Source: Streptomyces fodineus (lineage in GTDB: Bacteria; Actinomycetota; Actinomycetes; Streptomycetales; Streptomycetaceae). Taken from it: a stretch of DNA of 64,000 nucleotides. The notes under the pieces were generated by a model. It had not been told where the DNA came from. It made no database searches and saw nothing but the letters and a program-made list of their open reading frames with translations. The first letter of the stretch is position 1; every line of letters begins with the position of its first letter. Location: assembly GCF_001735805.1 (NCBI RefSeq), contig NZ_CP017248.1:9176001-9240000 (forward strand), given 5' to 3'. The position numbers were made by a program, and so were the translations under genes. Positions 44,152 through 51,961 of this stretch are shown here, piece after piece.

Positions 44152-45217
44152 CCTGGCTACCGAAGCGGCCGTCGACCCCGCGAACTGGACCTGCCCCGCA
44201 CCCCTGCGCGACCAGCCGGTGGTCGTCATGGGCCACGGCGGCGGCGGCGCCCTGTCCGCCGAACTGATCGAGCAGGTCTTCGCCCCCGCCTACGGCAACC
44301 CCACCCTGGCCGCCCTCACCGACTCGGCCGTCCTGGACCTGGGCGGCGCCCGGCTGGCCTTCTCCACCGACTCCTACGTGGTACGGCCGCTGTTCTTCCC
44401 CGGCGGCAGCCTCGGCGACCTCGCCGTCAACGGCACGGTGAACGACCTGGCGATGAGCGGCGCCCGGCCCGCCTACCTGTCCACCGCCTTCGTGCTGGAA
44501 GAGGGCGTGGAGATCGACGTCGTCAGCCGGATCGCGCACGCCATCGGCGCGGCGGCCGAGGCCGCCGGCGTCACCGTCGCCACCGGCGACACCAAGGTGG
44601 TCGAGTCCGGGCACGGTGACGGCGTCTACGTCACCACCGCCGGCGTCGGCCTCGTACCGGACGGCGTCGACATCCGCCCGCAGCGTGCCCGGCCGGGTGA
44701 CGCCGTCCTCGTCAGCGGACCCATCGGGCTGCACGGCGTGGCCATCATGAGCGTGCGCGAGGGCCTGGAGTTCGGCGTCGAGATCGCCTCCGACACCGCG
44801 CCCCTGGCCGGCCTCGTGGCGGCCATGCTGGCGGTCACACAGGACATCCACGTGCTGCGCGACCCGACCCGGGGCGGGCTCGGCGCGTCCCTGAACGAGA
44901 TCGCCCGCGCCTCCGGCACCGGAGTCCGGCTGCGGGAGCGGGCCATCCCGGTGCCGGACGAGGTCGCGAACGCCTGTGGATTCCTCGGCCTGGACCCGCT
45001 GTACGTCGCGAACGAGGGCCGGCTCGTCGCCTTCGTACCCCCGGAGCACGCCGAGGCGGTCCTGGCGGCGATGCGGGCCCATCCGCAGGGCGCGGGCGCG
45101 GCCCGTATCGGTGAGTGCGTGGCGGAGCACCCGGGAATGGTCGTCGTGGCCACCGGCCTCGGCGGCACCCGGGTGGTGGACCTGCCCCTGGGCGAGCAAC
45201 TGCCCCGCATCTGCTGA
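44144..45217 (+). CDS. hypE: HypE, thiocarbamate dehydratase for cyanide ligand
   Basis: 357 residues. VVVMGHGGGGALSAELIEQVF at the start, AVNGTVNDLAMSGARP, LRDPTRGGLGASLNEIA and the C-terminal PRIC whose Cys is carbamoylated then dehydrated to thiocyanate. It starts with a TTG inside the end of hypD, with GGAGGAG about 10 nt upstream; the nearest in-frame ATG would remove conserved residues. It ends 23 nt before the convergent hypA, in a shared hairpin. Confidence 0.95.
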   Translation: MADLATEAAVDPANWTCPAPLRDQPVVVMGHGGGGALSAELIEQVFAPAYGNPTLAALTDSAVLDLGGARLAFSTDSYVVRPLFFPGGSLGDLAVNGTVNDLAMSGARPAYLSTAFVLEEGVEIDVVSRIAHAIGAAAEAAGVTVATGDTKVVESGHGDGVYVTTAGVGLVPDGVDIRPQRARPGDAVLVSGPIGLHGVAIMSVREGLEFGVEIASDTAPLAGLVAAMLAVTQDIHVLRDPTRGGLGASLNEIARASGTGVRLRERAIPVPDEVANACGFLGLDPLYVANEGRLVAFVPPEHAEAVLAAMRAHPQGAGAARIGECVAEHPGMVVVATGLGGTRVVDLPLGEQLPRIC

Positions 45218-45227
45218 GCCCGGCCCG

Positions 45228-45256
45228 CCCGGCCCCGTACTCAGTGCGGGGCCGGG
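45228..45256. terminator. Bidirectional terminator between hypE and hypA
   Basis: CCCGGCCCCG/CGGGGCCGGG, a 10-bp stem with a 9-base loop that contains the hypA stop codon. It serves two convergent operons. Confidence 0.7.
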
Positions 45257-45597
45257 GCCGGGGCGACCCCCGTGATCTCCAGTTCCCGTCCGCTGCGCAG
45301 CTCCTGAGAGGGACGGTCGCAGCGCGGGCACCAGAAGAACGGCGGCATGCCGAGCGCGAACTCCTCCGCACAGCCGCCGCACCAGGCCCGCGCGCTCACC
45401 TGCTCCACCACGAGCCGCGCCCCGGCGAGCGCCGTACCGTCGCGGGCCACCTCGAAGGCGAAGTGCAGGGCGTCCGGCACCACACCCGCCAGTTCGCCGA
45501 CCCGGACGGTCACGCAGGAGACGCCCTCGGCGCCGTCGGCGCGGGCGATCTCCTCCGCCTGCTCCACGATCGCGGTCGCGATCGACAGCTCGTGCAC
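45241..45597 (-). CDS. hypA: HypA, nickel metallochaperone
   Basis: 118 residues. GTG-encoded first residue then HELSIATAIVEQAEEIA, giving the Ni-binding Met-His of HypA. Zinc site CGGC and CPRC around residues 77-97 (WCGGCAEEF, FWCPRCDRP). It delivers Ni with HypB. It is the last gene of the structural operon rather than with the other hyp genes, 7 nt after the small membrane gene. An upstream in-frame ATG would add 13 residues before the invariant His and is rejected. Confidence 0.95.
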   Translation of the reverse strand: MHELSIATAIVEQAEEIARADGAEGVSCVTVRVGELAGVVPDALHFAFEVARDGTALAGARLVVEQVSARAWCGGCAEEFALGMPPFFWCPRCDRPSQELRSGRELEITGVAPAPAPH

Positions 45598-45604
45598 GGC
45601 CGGC

Positions 45605-45754
45605 TCAGGGATAACGGCGGTTGGCGCGCAGCCCACCGGTCATCCGGTAGATCCTCAACTCGCGCATCACGCCGGGGAGTTCTTTGATGAACAGCGTGAG
45701 CAGCACCCCGCCGACGAGGGCGGCCTGCGCGAGCAGCACCTGACGTACGGACAT
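45605..45754 (-). CDS. 49-residue single-helix membrane protein in the hydrogenase operon
   Basis: MSVRQVLLAQAALVGGVLLTLFIKELPGV followed by MRELRIYRMTGGL: one membrane helix then a basic amphipathic tail, a pattern like DUF6893 small proteins. AGGAGG lies 6-7 nt before the ATG at 45754. Located between a 68-residue protein and hypA. It might attach the hydrogenase complex to the membrane, which is inference. Confidence 0.7.
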   Translation of the reverse strand: MSVRQVLLAQAALVGGVLLTLFIKELPGVMRELRIYRMTGGLRANRRYP

Positions 45755-45804
45755 CGTCGACCTCCTGGCCGGACAGCGCTTCCTCACGGTCTCTCCCTGC
45801 TCTC

Positions 45805-46011
45805 TCATCCCGGTGAGATGTTCGGCATCGCGTCCAGCAGGGCGTCATGCCGCTTCCAGTGGATCCCCGTGGAGCGGCGCGCGTCAGCGGTGCCGTCCAC
45901 GTGGTGTCCGCTCTGATGCTTGTACGGGCCCTTGTTGCCCTGGTGCAGACCGCGCACATGCGTCGGTGTGTCGGGCCGCGCCTGGGGGTGGCCCACTCGG
46001 ATGGTCCCCAT
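45805..46011 (-). CDS. 68-residue basic protein in the hydrogenase operon
   Basis: Gly/His/Arg-rich soluble protein, with GLHQGNKGPYKHQSGHHVDG and RRSTGIHWKRHDALLDAMP. Seven histidines in 68 residues suggest metal or ligand binding. ATG at 46011 has GGAAGGAG 6-8 nt upstream, a strong start. Position in the operon implies a hydrogenase-related job, but no family was recognised. Confidence 0.7.
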   Translation of the reverse strand: MGTIRVGHPQARPDTPTHVRGLHQGNKGPYKHQSGHHVDGTADARRSTGIHWKRHDALLDAMPNISPG

Positions 46012-46031
46012 GATCGATCTCCTTCCCGTCC

Positions 46032-46622
46032 TCACGAGCGCTCGGTGAGCTCCGCGAAGAACCGTTCCACGGCCGGCCACACCCGGCCGCCACCGGACAG
46101 CCCCCGCCACTCACGGCGGACGAGGGCGACCATCCGGTAGCAGTCGTCGACCGGCACGATCCAGTGCTCGTCGAGGCCGCGCACGGTGTTCACCAGCAGG
46201 GCCTCCACCTCGGGTGCCACGGAAGCGAGCGGCGGACACCTCTCGGCCATCCGCTGCCACGCCGCCGCGTCCACCTCCCAGCGCATGGCTCCCGCCGGGC
46301 TCGGGCCCTGCGCGGTGACCGTGCCGTCCCGGTGCGGCACGAAGAACACCAGCCCCACCGGCACCCCCAGCACCGCGGTGTCCACGGCTGGCAGCCGCAG
46401 CCGGCGCCGCGGCACGAGCCGGTACCGGCCCGCCCCGTCATCGGCGAACAGCACCGAGCACGGCCGGCACACACAGCGCAGCTCGGCGGCGCCGGTGTCG
46501 TACAGGTGCGGATGTCCGTCCGCGACGAGGGCGGCGCACAGGTCGCAGCGTTCGCTCCCGGCCGCCGCCGCGCGGTCCGACGCGGAGCGGATGACCCTGG
46601 CCAGCGCCCCGTCCACGGTCAC
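46032..46622 (-). CDS. DUF5947 protein, hydrogenase-associated
   Basis: 196 residues. Two CxxC-type pairs: CDLC near residue 24 and CVCRPC near 47, flanked by HPHLYDTGAAELRCVCRPCSVLFADDGAGRYRLVPRR, then GVPVGLVFFVPHRDGTVTAQGPSPAGAMRWEVDAAAW. This matches DUF5947, known from actinobacterial hydrogenase loci. It probably binds zinc or iron. The GTG start at 46622 overlaps the NifU-like stop by 4 nt. Confidence 0.82.
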   Translation of the reverse strand: MTVDGALARVIRSASDRAAAAGSERCDLCAALVADGHPHLYDTGAAELRCVCRPCSVLFADDGAGRYRLVPRRRLRLPAVDTAVLGVPVGLVFFVPHRDGTVTAQGPSPAGAMRWEVDAAAWQRMAERCPPLASVAPEVEALLVNTVRGLDEHWIVPVDDCYRMVALVRREWRGLSGGGRVWPAVERFFAELTERS

Positions 46623-47182
46623 CGCGCCTCCTGCGGCCGTGGCGCGGCCCGGTGGGTCAGCGTGCTCAGCGGTACGAACGCCGGTGCCGCCCGGCGCTCG
46701 GCAGGGGCCGGCACGGTCTCCACCGCCGTCAGCTCCGGCGCCACGGCCAGCACCGCCGCCTCGACGGCCGCCACGGCGTCGGCGGCACCGCTGCCGCACC
46801 CGGCTCCGCACCCGCCGCCCGTGCTCAGCCGCACCCGGGCCACCTGCCCGTCGACGCCGGCCCACTCCAGGTCGCCGCCGCGTTCCCGCACCGCGGGCCG
46901 CAGCCGTTCGACCGCACGGGCGGCCCGGCGCTCCGCCGGCTCGGGATGGATCGCGTGCAGCACCATCAGATGCCCGAGCAACTCGTCCTCGGCGAGCCGC
47001 TCCCGCAGCGGCGCGTCGGCGGCCTCCAGCACCCGGGCGAGCGCCTCGCCGTAGACCTCGGTCAGCAGCGACACCGCCTCCAGCGCCGGGCCGGGCGCGG
47101 ACTCCAGCTCCGCCAGGACCTGGTCGAGCCGGGCGAGCCGCACCTCCAGCGCCGGGTCGGGCAGCCGTGCGCCGTCAGCCAT
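46619..47182 (-). CDS. NifU-like C-terminal domain protein
   Basis: 187 residues. A helical N-terminal half (LAELESAPGPALEAVSLLTEVYGEALARVLEAAD) precedes a NifU/Nfu-like segment: GGDLEWAGVDGQVARVRLSTGGGCGAGCGSGAADAVAAVEAAVLAVAPELTAVETV, with the CxxxC replacing the usual CxxC. Such domains carry Fe-S clusters to target proteins, here perhaps the hydrogenase small subunit. It starts 8 nt inside the large-subunit gene, so expression is coupled. Confidence 0.82.
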   Translation of the reverse strand: MADGARLPDPALEVRLARLDQVLAELESAPGPALEAVSLLTEVYGEALARVLEAADAPLRERLAEDELLGHLMVLHAIHPEPAERRAARAVERLRPAVRERGGDLEWAGVDGQVARVRLSTGGGCGAGCGSGAADAVAAVEAAVLAVAPELTAVETVPAPAERRAAPAFVPLSTLTHRAAPRPQEAR

Positions 47183-48968
47183 GGCTCGCCCCGAACGTGG
47201 GCGAGTGCACCGTGGACAGCGTCTTGCCCTTGCCGACGTACATGTGCACCCCGCACGGCAGACACGGGTCGAAGCTGCGCACCGTGCGCATGATGTCGAC
47301 GCCCTTGAAGTCGTCCGGGCCGTTCTCCTCGAAGATCGGCTGGCCCTGCACGGCGTCCTCGTACGGGCCCGGGGTGCCGTAGATGTCCCGCGGGCTCGCG
47401 TTCCACGGGGTCGGCGGGTACGGATGGTAGTTGGCGATCTTCTTGTCCCGGATCACCAGGTGGTGGGAGAGCACACCGCGCACCGCCTCGTGGAAGCCGC
47501 AGCCGATCGACTCGTCCGGTACCTCGAAGTTCTCGAAGATCTTGGTGTCCCCGGAGCGCAGCATCCCCATCGCCTCCTCCACGAACTGCAGTGCCATGGC
47601 GGCTGCGTACGCGACGAAGTAGGGCCGGGCGCGGTCCCGTTCGATGGTGTTGCTCCACTGGGGGATGCGCCACTCCAGCGTCGTCTCCGGCAGCCGCTCG
47701 CCCTTGGGCAGGGAGATGCGCACGCTGTTGCCGGTTGCCTTGACGTACGGCGTGTCGACCAGGCCGCTCAGCGCGGTCGTCCACAGCCGGGCGAGCGGTC
47801 CGCCGCCGGTGTCCAGGGCGAGGTGCTGACCGGTCGCCGGGTGGTACCAGCGCGGGCTCATCACCCAGCTGTAGTTGCCCTCGAAGTCCCGCTTCTGCGG
47901 CACCGGGACGGTGGTCTGGTTCCAGGGGTGCCGCATGTCGACGGGGTTGCCGAGCGGGTCGTGGGTGACGAACGGCTGCTCGCCCACCCAGTCCTCGTAG
48001 AAGGAGCTGCCCAGCATGATCCGCAGACCGAGGTTGATGTCGATCAGGTTGTTGGTGACCAGTTCGCCGTCCACGACGATGCCCGGGGTGACGTACATCG
48101 CCCGGCCCCACTCGTTCATCGTCGCGTAGCGGTAGTCGACCACGTCCGGGTTCTGCCAGGCGCCCCAACAGCCCAGCAGGATACGGCGCTTGCCGACCTC
48201 CTCGTAGCCGGGCAGGGCCTCGTAGAAGAAGTCGAAGACGTCGTCGTTCATCGCCACCGCCTTCTTCACGAAGTCGATGACGCGCATCAGCCGGGAGAGA
48301 TAGTCGGTGAAGGTGTTGGGCTGCGGCATGGTGCCGACACCGCCCGGATACAGCGTGGAGGGGTGCACATGCCGCCCCTCCATCAGGCAGAACATCTCCC
48401 GGGTGACCCGGCTGACTTTCAGCGCCTCCTTGTAGACCTCGCCCTCGAAGGGGTTGAAGGCCTTCATGATGTCGGCGATGGTGCGGTAACCGTGGACGTC
48501 CCCGCGGGGCGCCGTGGTGCGCTCGGCGCGGGCCAGGACACCGGGGTTGGTGGCCTTGACCATCGCCTCGCAGAAGTCCACGAACACCAGGTTGTCCTGG
48601 AAGATCGTGTGGTCGAACATGTACTCGGCGGCCTCGCCGAGGTTGGTGATGTGCTCGGCGAGCTTCGGCGGCTTGACACCGTAGGCCATCTGCTGGGCGT
48701 AGTTGGAGCAGGTGGTGTGGTTGTCGCCGCAGATCCCGCAGATGCGCGAGGTGATGAAGCCCGCGTCGCGCGGATCCTTGCCCTTCATGAACACCGAGTA
48801 GCCACGGAAGAGCGACGAGGTGCTGTGGCACTCGACGACCTCCTGGTTGGCGAAGTCGATCTTCGTGTAGATGCCCAGGTTGCCGATGATCCGGGTGATC
48901 GGATCCCAGGACATGTCGACGATCTGGGCGGGTTTGCGTCCTGTGGACCGGGCCTGCGTGGTGGTCAT
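47175..48968 (-). CDS. hhyL: [NiFe]-hydrogenase large subunit, group 1h type
   Basis: 597 residues, the catalytic subunit that splits H2. Ni ligands: L1 motif RICGICGDNH (Cys77, Cys80) and L2 motif DPCLPCGVHMYVGKGKT (Cys569, Cys572). Maturation should cut after His575 and release 22 residues. PITRIIGNLGIYTKIDF at the N-terminus and CHSTSSLFRGYSVFMKGKDPRDAGFITSRICG are typical of the actinobacterial high-affinity (Hhy, formerly group 5) clade. ATG at 48968 has GAGGGG upstream; a longer frame lacks support. 62 nt after the small subunit. Confidence 0.95.
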   Translation of the reverse strand: MTTTQARSTGRKPAQIVDMSWDPITRIIGNLGIYTKIDFANQEVVECHSTSSLFRGYSVFMKGKDPRDAGFITSRICGICGDNHTTCSNYAQQMAYGVKPPKLAEHITNLGEAAEYMFDHTIFQDNLVFVDFCEAMVKATNPGVLARAERTTAPRGDVHGYRTIADIMKAFNPFEGEVYKEALKVSRVTREMFCLMEGRHVHPSTLYPGGVGTMPQPNTFTDYLSRLMRVIDFVKKAVAMNDDVFDFFYEALPGYEEVGKRRILLGCWGAWQNPDVVDYRYATMNEWGRAMYVTPGIVVDGELVTNNLIDINLGLRIMLGSSFYEDWVGEQPFVTHDPLGNPVDMRHPWNQTTVPVPQKRDFEGNYSWVMSPRWYHPATGQHLALDTGGGPLARLWTTALSGLVDTPYVKATGNSVRISLPKGERLPETTLEWRIPQWSNTIERDRARPYFVAYAAAMALQFVEEAMGMLRSGDTKIFENFEVPDESIGCGFHEAVRGVLSHHLVIRDKKIANYHPYPPTPWNASPRDIYGTPGPYEDAVQGQPIFEENGPDDFKGVDIMRTVRSFDPCLPCGVHMYVGKGKTLSTVHSPTFGASHG

Positions 48969-49030
48969 GCGGTGCTGCCCCTCGCTGTTGGGGTGGTGCG
49001 AATCGGGTCGGGGATGCGGGACGGACGGCG

Positions 49031-50119
49031 TCAGGCACGCCAGTGCGGGTCGTAACCGCTGGTCAGTCTGCGCTTGTTGTGGCGCCACTTCGGCTCGTGG
49101 TTCACCACGTCGTTGGTCAGCCCGCGCAGCCGGCGCACGACGGCGCCGTACGGCTTGACGAGCAGGGTCGACAGCGTGCCGCCGGGCGGCTCGTCCATGA
49201 ACGGCATGAAGGCGTCAGGGAAGCCGGGCATCGTGCAGCCGATACAGATGCCGCCGACGTTGGGGCAGCCGCCGATACCGGCCATCCAGCCCCGCTTGGG
49301 CACGTTGCAGTTGACCACGGGCCCCCAGCAGCCCGTCTTCACCAGGCACTTGGGGGAGTTGTAGTCCAGGCCGAAGTCGGCCTGCTCGTAGTACGCGGCC
49401 CGGTCGCAGCCCTCGTGCACCGTCTTGCCGAACAGCCACTGCGGGCGCAGCATGTGGTCCAGCGGGGGCGGGGGAGCGGAACCGGCCGCGTGCTGGAGCA
49501 CCCAGATCAGGGTCTCCATGAAGTTCTCCGGCTGGATCGGGCAGCCGGGCACGTTGACCACGGGCAGCCCCGCCCGCGAGCGGAACTCCCAGCCCAGATA
49601 GTCCGCGAGGCCCATGCAGCCGGTCGGGTTGCCCGCCATCGCGTGGATCCCGCCGTACGCCGCACACGTCCCGGCGGCCACCACCGCCCAGGCCCGGGGC
49701 GCCAGTTGGTCGATCCACCAGTTGAGGGGCTGCGGCTCGCCGGTATCCGGGTCGTTGCCGAACGAGGTCCAGTAGCCGTCGCCCTTGATGATGTTCTGGT
49801 TGGGGACCGAGCCCTCGATGACGAGGATGAACGGGGACAGCTCGCCCCGGGCGGCCGCCCGGTAGGGCGCGAGGAAGTCCTCGCCGCCGAGGCTCGGCGA
49901 CAGCACCTTGTTGACGAGGTTGACCTTCGGCAGACCCGGGATGAGGCCGAGCACCACGTCCTCCAGGGACGGCTGGTCGGCGGAGGTCAGCGAGACGGTG
50001 TCCCCGTCACAGCTCATGCCCTCCGAGATCCAGAGGATGTGGATCTCGTCGAACCCCGTGCCCGCCTCGGCTCCGCCGGGCTCGTCACGGACGTCGGTGG
50101 TACCGCTCTGTGTGGTCAT
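49031..50119 (-). CDS. hhyS: [NiFe]-hydrogenase small subunit with Asp-ligated proximal cluster
   Basis: 362 residues carrying three Fe-S clusters. Proximal site: Cys37-Asp-Gly-Asp40 (GMSCDGDTVSLT), GTCAAYGGIHAMAGNPTGC and VPGCPIQPENF. Asp40 takes the place of the canonical second Cys, as in the O2-tolerant actinobacterial-type enzyme of Ralstonia. Further clusters: HEGCDRAAYYEQ, SPKCLVKTGCWGPVVNC, and GGCPNVGGICIGCTMPGFPD. No Tat signal, so the enzyme stays in the cytosol. ATG overlaps the 38-aa gene stop by 4 nt. Confidence 0.95.
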   Translation of the reverse strand: MTTQSGTTDVRDEPGGAEAGTGFDEIHILWISEGMSCDGDTVSLTSADQPSLEDVVLGLIPGLPKVNLVNKVLSPSLGGEDFLAPYRAAARGELSPFILVIEGSVPNQNIIKGDGYWTSFGNDPDTGEPQPLNWWIDQLAPRAWAVVAAGTCAAYGGIHAMAGNPTGCMGLADYLGWEFRSRAGLPVVNVPGCPIQPENFMETLIWVLQHAAGSAPPPPLDHMLRPQWLFGKTVHEGCDRAAYYEQADFGLDYNSPKCLVKTGCWGPVVNCNVPKRGWMAGIGGCPNVGGICIGCTMPGFPDAFMPFMDEPPGGTLSTLLVKPYGAVVRRLRGLTNDVVNHEPKWRHNKRRLTSGYDPHWRA

Positions 50120-50232
50120 GTCTGCGGCCTCCGTTGCAGCAGGTCTCGGAGTGGGGCGTGAGCTGCCGCGTCGTCGCTGAGCAGCCGCTCGGCCATGCGG
50201 TGGTCGTGGGCCTGCACCTCAAGGGCTTCCAT
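50116..50232 (-). CDS. 38-residue protein between the 510-aa gene and hhyS
   Basis: MEALEVQAHDHRMAERLLSD then AAAHAPLRDLLQRRPQT, helical and charged. GGAGGG 7-8 nt upstream of the ATG, start inside the previous gene and stop overlapping the hhyS start (ATGA). This tight packing argues it is translated. Function unknown; coupling of hhyS translation is possible. Confidence 0.6.
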   Translation of the reverse strand: MEALEVQAHDHRMAERLLSDDAAAHAPLRDLLQRRPQT

Positions 50233-51751
50233 CGGAGCGTCCCTCCTGCGGCCGGTCGGCCGGACGCCCCGGCCGTGGGGACCGCGACCGGGGTGATCGC
50301 GGCGGGCCGGCCGGTTCCGGCGTGTCCATGTGCCCGAGCAGTTCGACCTCGTCGGGCCGGAAGTAGTGGAAACGCCCGTACCAGCCGTGCAGTTCGGCGG
50401 CCGGGTCGTCGTCGACCGTGACCGCCAGATGGACGCTGCCGTCCACGTCGTGGAAGACCGCGGCGATGTGCGCGGTCCGTCCGTCCAGGAACATGTCCTG
50501 CGCGTCGGCACCCCGGCCGCGCGGGTGCAGCCGCACCCGGCTGCCGCCGCCGACGCACACCCCGTCCACGAGGGCCGTGTCGGTCGTCGGGGCGAGCCCG
50601 TCGTCGCCGCCCTCCTGCCACCACGCGGGCCGTTCGGCGGGCGGGGGCACCGGTGTCAGGGACCGGATCGCGCCGTGCAGCCTGGAGAAGACCTCGCGGG
50701 GCATGCTGTCCACCCGGTCGAGAATCCGTGCGGCCCGTGGGTCGGTGGCCCGGGCCTCGGCCTTCTCCTCGTCGGTCAGCAGCATCGTGCGCAGGGTGAG
50801 GATCTCGTCGATCTCCGCCGCGTCGTGCAGATCGCCCGGACTCTCCGGCGCCACCTGCGGCCGGTCGGGGAGGATGATCGGAGCGGAGAGCATGGCGGCG
50901 CCCGTCGTGCGGTCGCCGGGCGCGCCGCCGAGGACGGGGAACGTGAACGCGTTCCGGCAGCCCCGCGCCTGCTCCACCAGCCCCTCGGGCGGATCGATGA
51001 GCGAGACGAACTCCACGCCGTCCCCGCCGACGAGGGTGTGCGTGGCGATCAGGGCCTGCCGCAGTGCCTCAGGGCGAGGTGACCGGGGGTCCGGTGCGGC
51101 GCCGGTGTTCTCGGTGCGCACCCGCAGCCGGTACAGCCCCGGCGCGAGCGGTTCGGCCACGGCCGTCGTCGCGGCCCGCACCTCCCCGCGCCGCCGTACC
51201 GTCCGCCCCGCACCGCCCGGCAGCGCCTCGCTCTCCGTGCCGGCCGCCGCGCCGGCCGCCGTGCTACGACCGCCGCGCAGCAGCTCCTCCAGCGGTACCA
51301 CCAGTTCGGCCTCGCGCGGTACCGCCTCCTCGAACGACAGATGCGTGGTGCCGTCGGCCGTCCGCAACGACTCGACCGGGCGGTGCCGTCCGTTCCCGCC
51401 GGCCGCCTCGACCTGCTTGTCCTGCATCTGCAGATACCGCACCCGCACCCGTACGACGGCGTCGGCGTGCGGTGCCCGCAGCAGGCACTCGGTCTGCTGG
51501 TACCAGGAGTCCGCGGAGCCGGAGATCCCCGGCGTGACCGGTCCGTCCCGCTCCACCCAGTTCCGGGGCAGCAGTACGCCGAACTGCCAGCGGACCCGGT
51601 TCTTCGGCGAGGACCGGCGGTACGGGTAGAGCAGATAGCCCTCGTAGAGCACGGCATCGGCGACCGCGCCGATCTGCTCGAAGGCATCGCACGAGGCGCC
51701 GTCCGGCACGGCGGCGAGTGCCACGCCGCCCTCGTCGGCTCGGTCCGACAT
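50219..51751 (-). CDS. 510-residue protein heading the hydrogenase structural operon
   Basis: First gene of the operon, not recognised beyond its association with hydrogenase. No signal peptide, helix bundle or CxxC site. N-terminal part: YEGYLLYPYRRSSPKNRVRWQFGVLLPRNW; middle: beta-rich with RTENTGAAPDP and FVSLIDPPEG; later VDSMPREVFSRLHGAIRSLTP and GSRVRLHPRGRGADAQDMFLDGRTAHIAAVFHDVDGSVHLAVTVDDDPAAELHGWYGRFHYFRPDEVELL. The end looks like a small beta-barrel. The ATG has GAGGAGG upstream. It may be an assembly or electron-transfer partner; this is inference. Confidence 0.8.
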   Translation of the reverse strand: MSDRADEGGVALAAVPDGASCDAFEQIGAVADAVLYEGYLLYPYRRSSPKNRVRWQFGVLLPRNWVERDGPVTPGISGSADSWYQQTECLLRAPHADAVVRVRVRYLQMQDKQVEAAGGNGRHRPVESLRTADGTTHLSFEEAVPREAELVVPLEELLRGGRSTAAGAAAGTESEALPGGAGRTVRRRGEVRAATTAVAEPLAPGLYRLRVRTENTGAAPDPRSPRPEALRQALIATHTLVGGDGVEFVSLIDPPEGLVEQARGCRNAFTFPVLGGAPGDRTTGAAMLSAPIILPDRPQVAPESPGDLHDAAEIDEILTLRTMLLTDEEKAEARATDPRAARILDRVDSMPREVFSRLHGAIRSLTPVPPPAERPAWWQEGGDDGLAPTTDTALVDGVCVGGGSRVRLHPRGRGADAQDMFLDGRTAHIAAVFHDVDGSVHLAVTVDDDPAAELHGWYGRFHYFRPDEVELLGHMDTPEPAGPPRSPRSRSPRPGRPADRPQEGRSDGSP

Positions 51752-51961
51752 CCCGCCTCCTCATCACCGGTCCACTCGGACACTCCTTCCACCACGTTCA
51801 CACTCGTCACGGCTCCTCGCCCCTCCGGCGGACTGCCATTGGGCCGGTCAGGGGACGGCGGGGGTTGCGTGGCCCCCACAACCAGGCGAGGTGCGGCCGG
51901 TCCGGTCGCCTTCAGGCGCGGGTGACCGGCCGCCACCCGCTCCGGGCGCCGTAGCGCCCTC

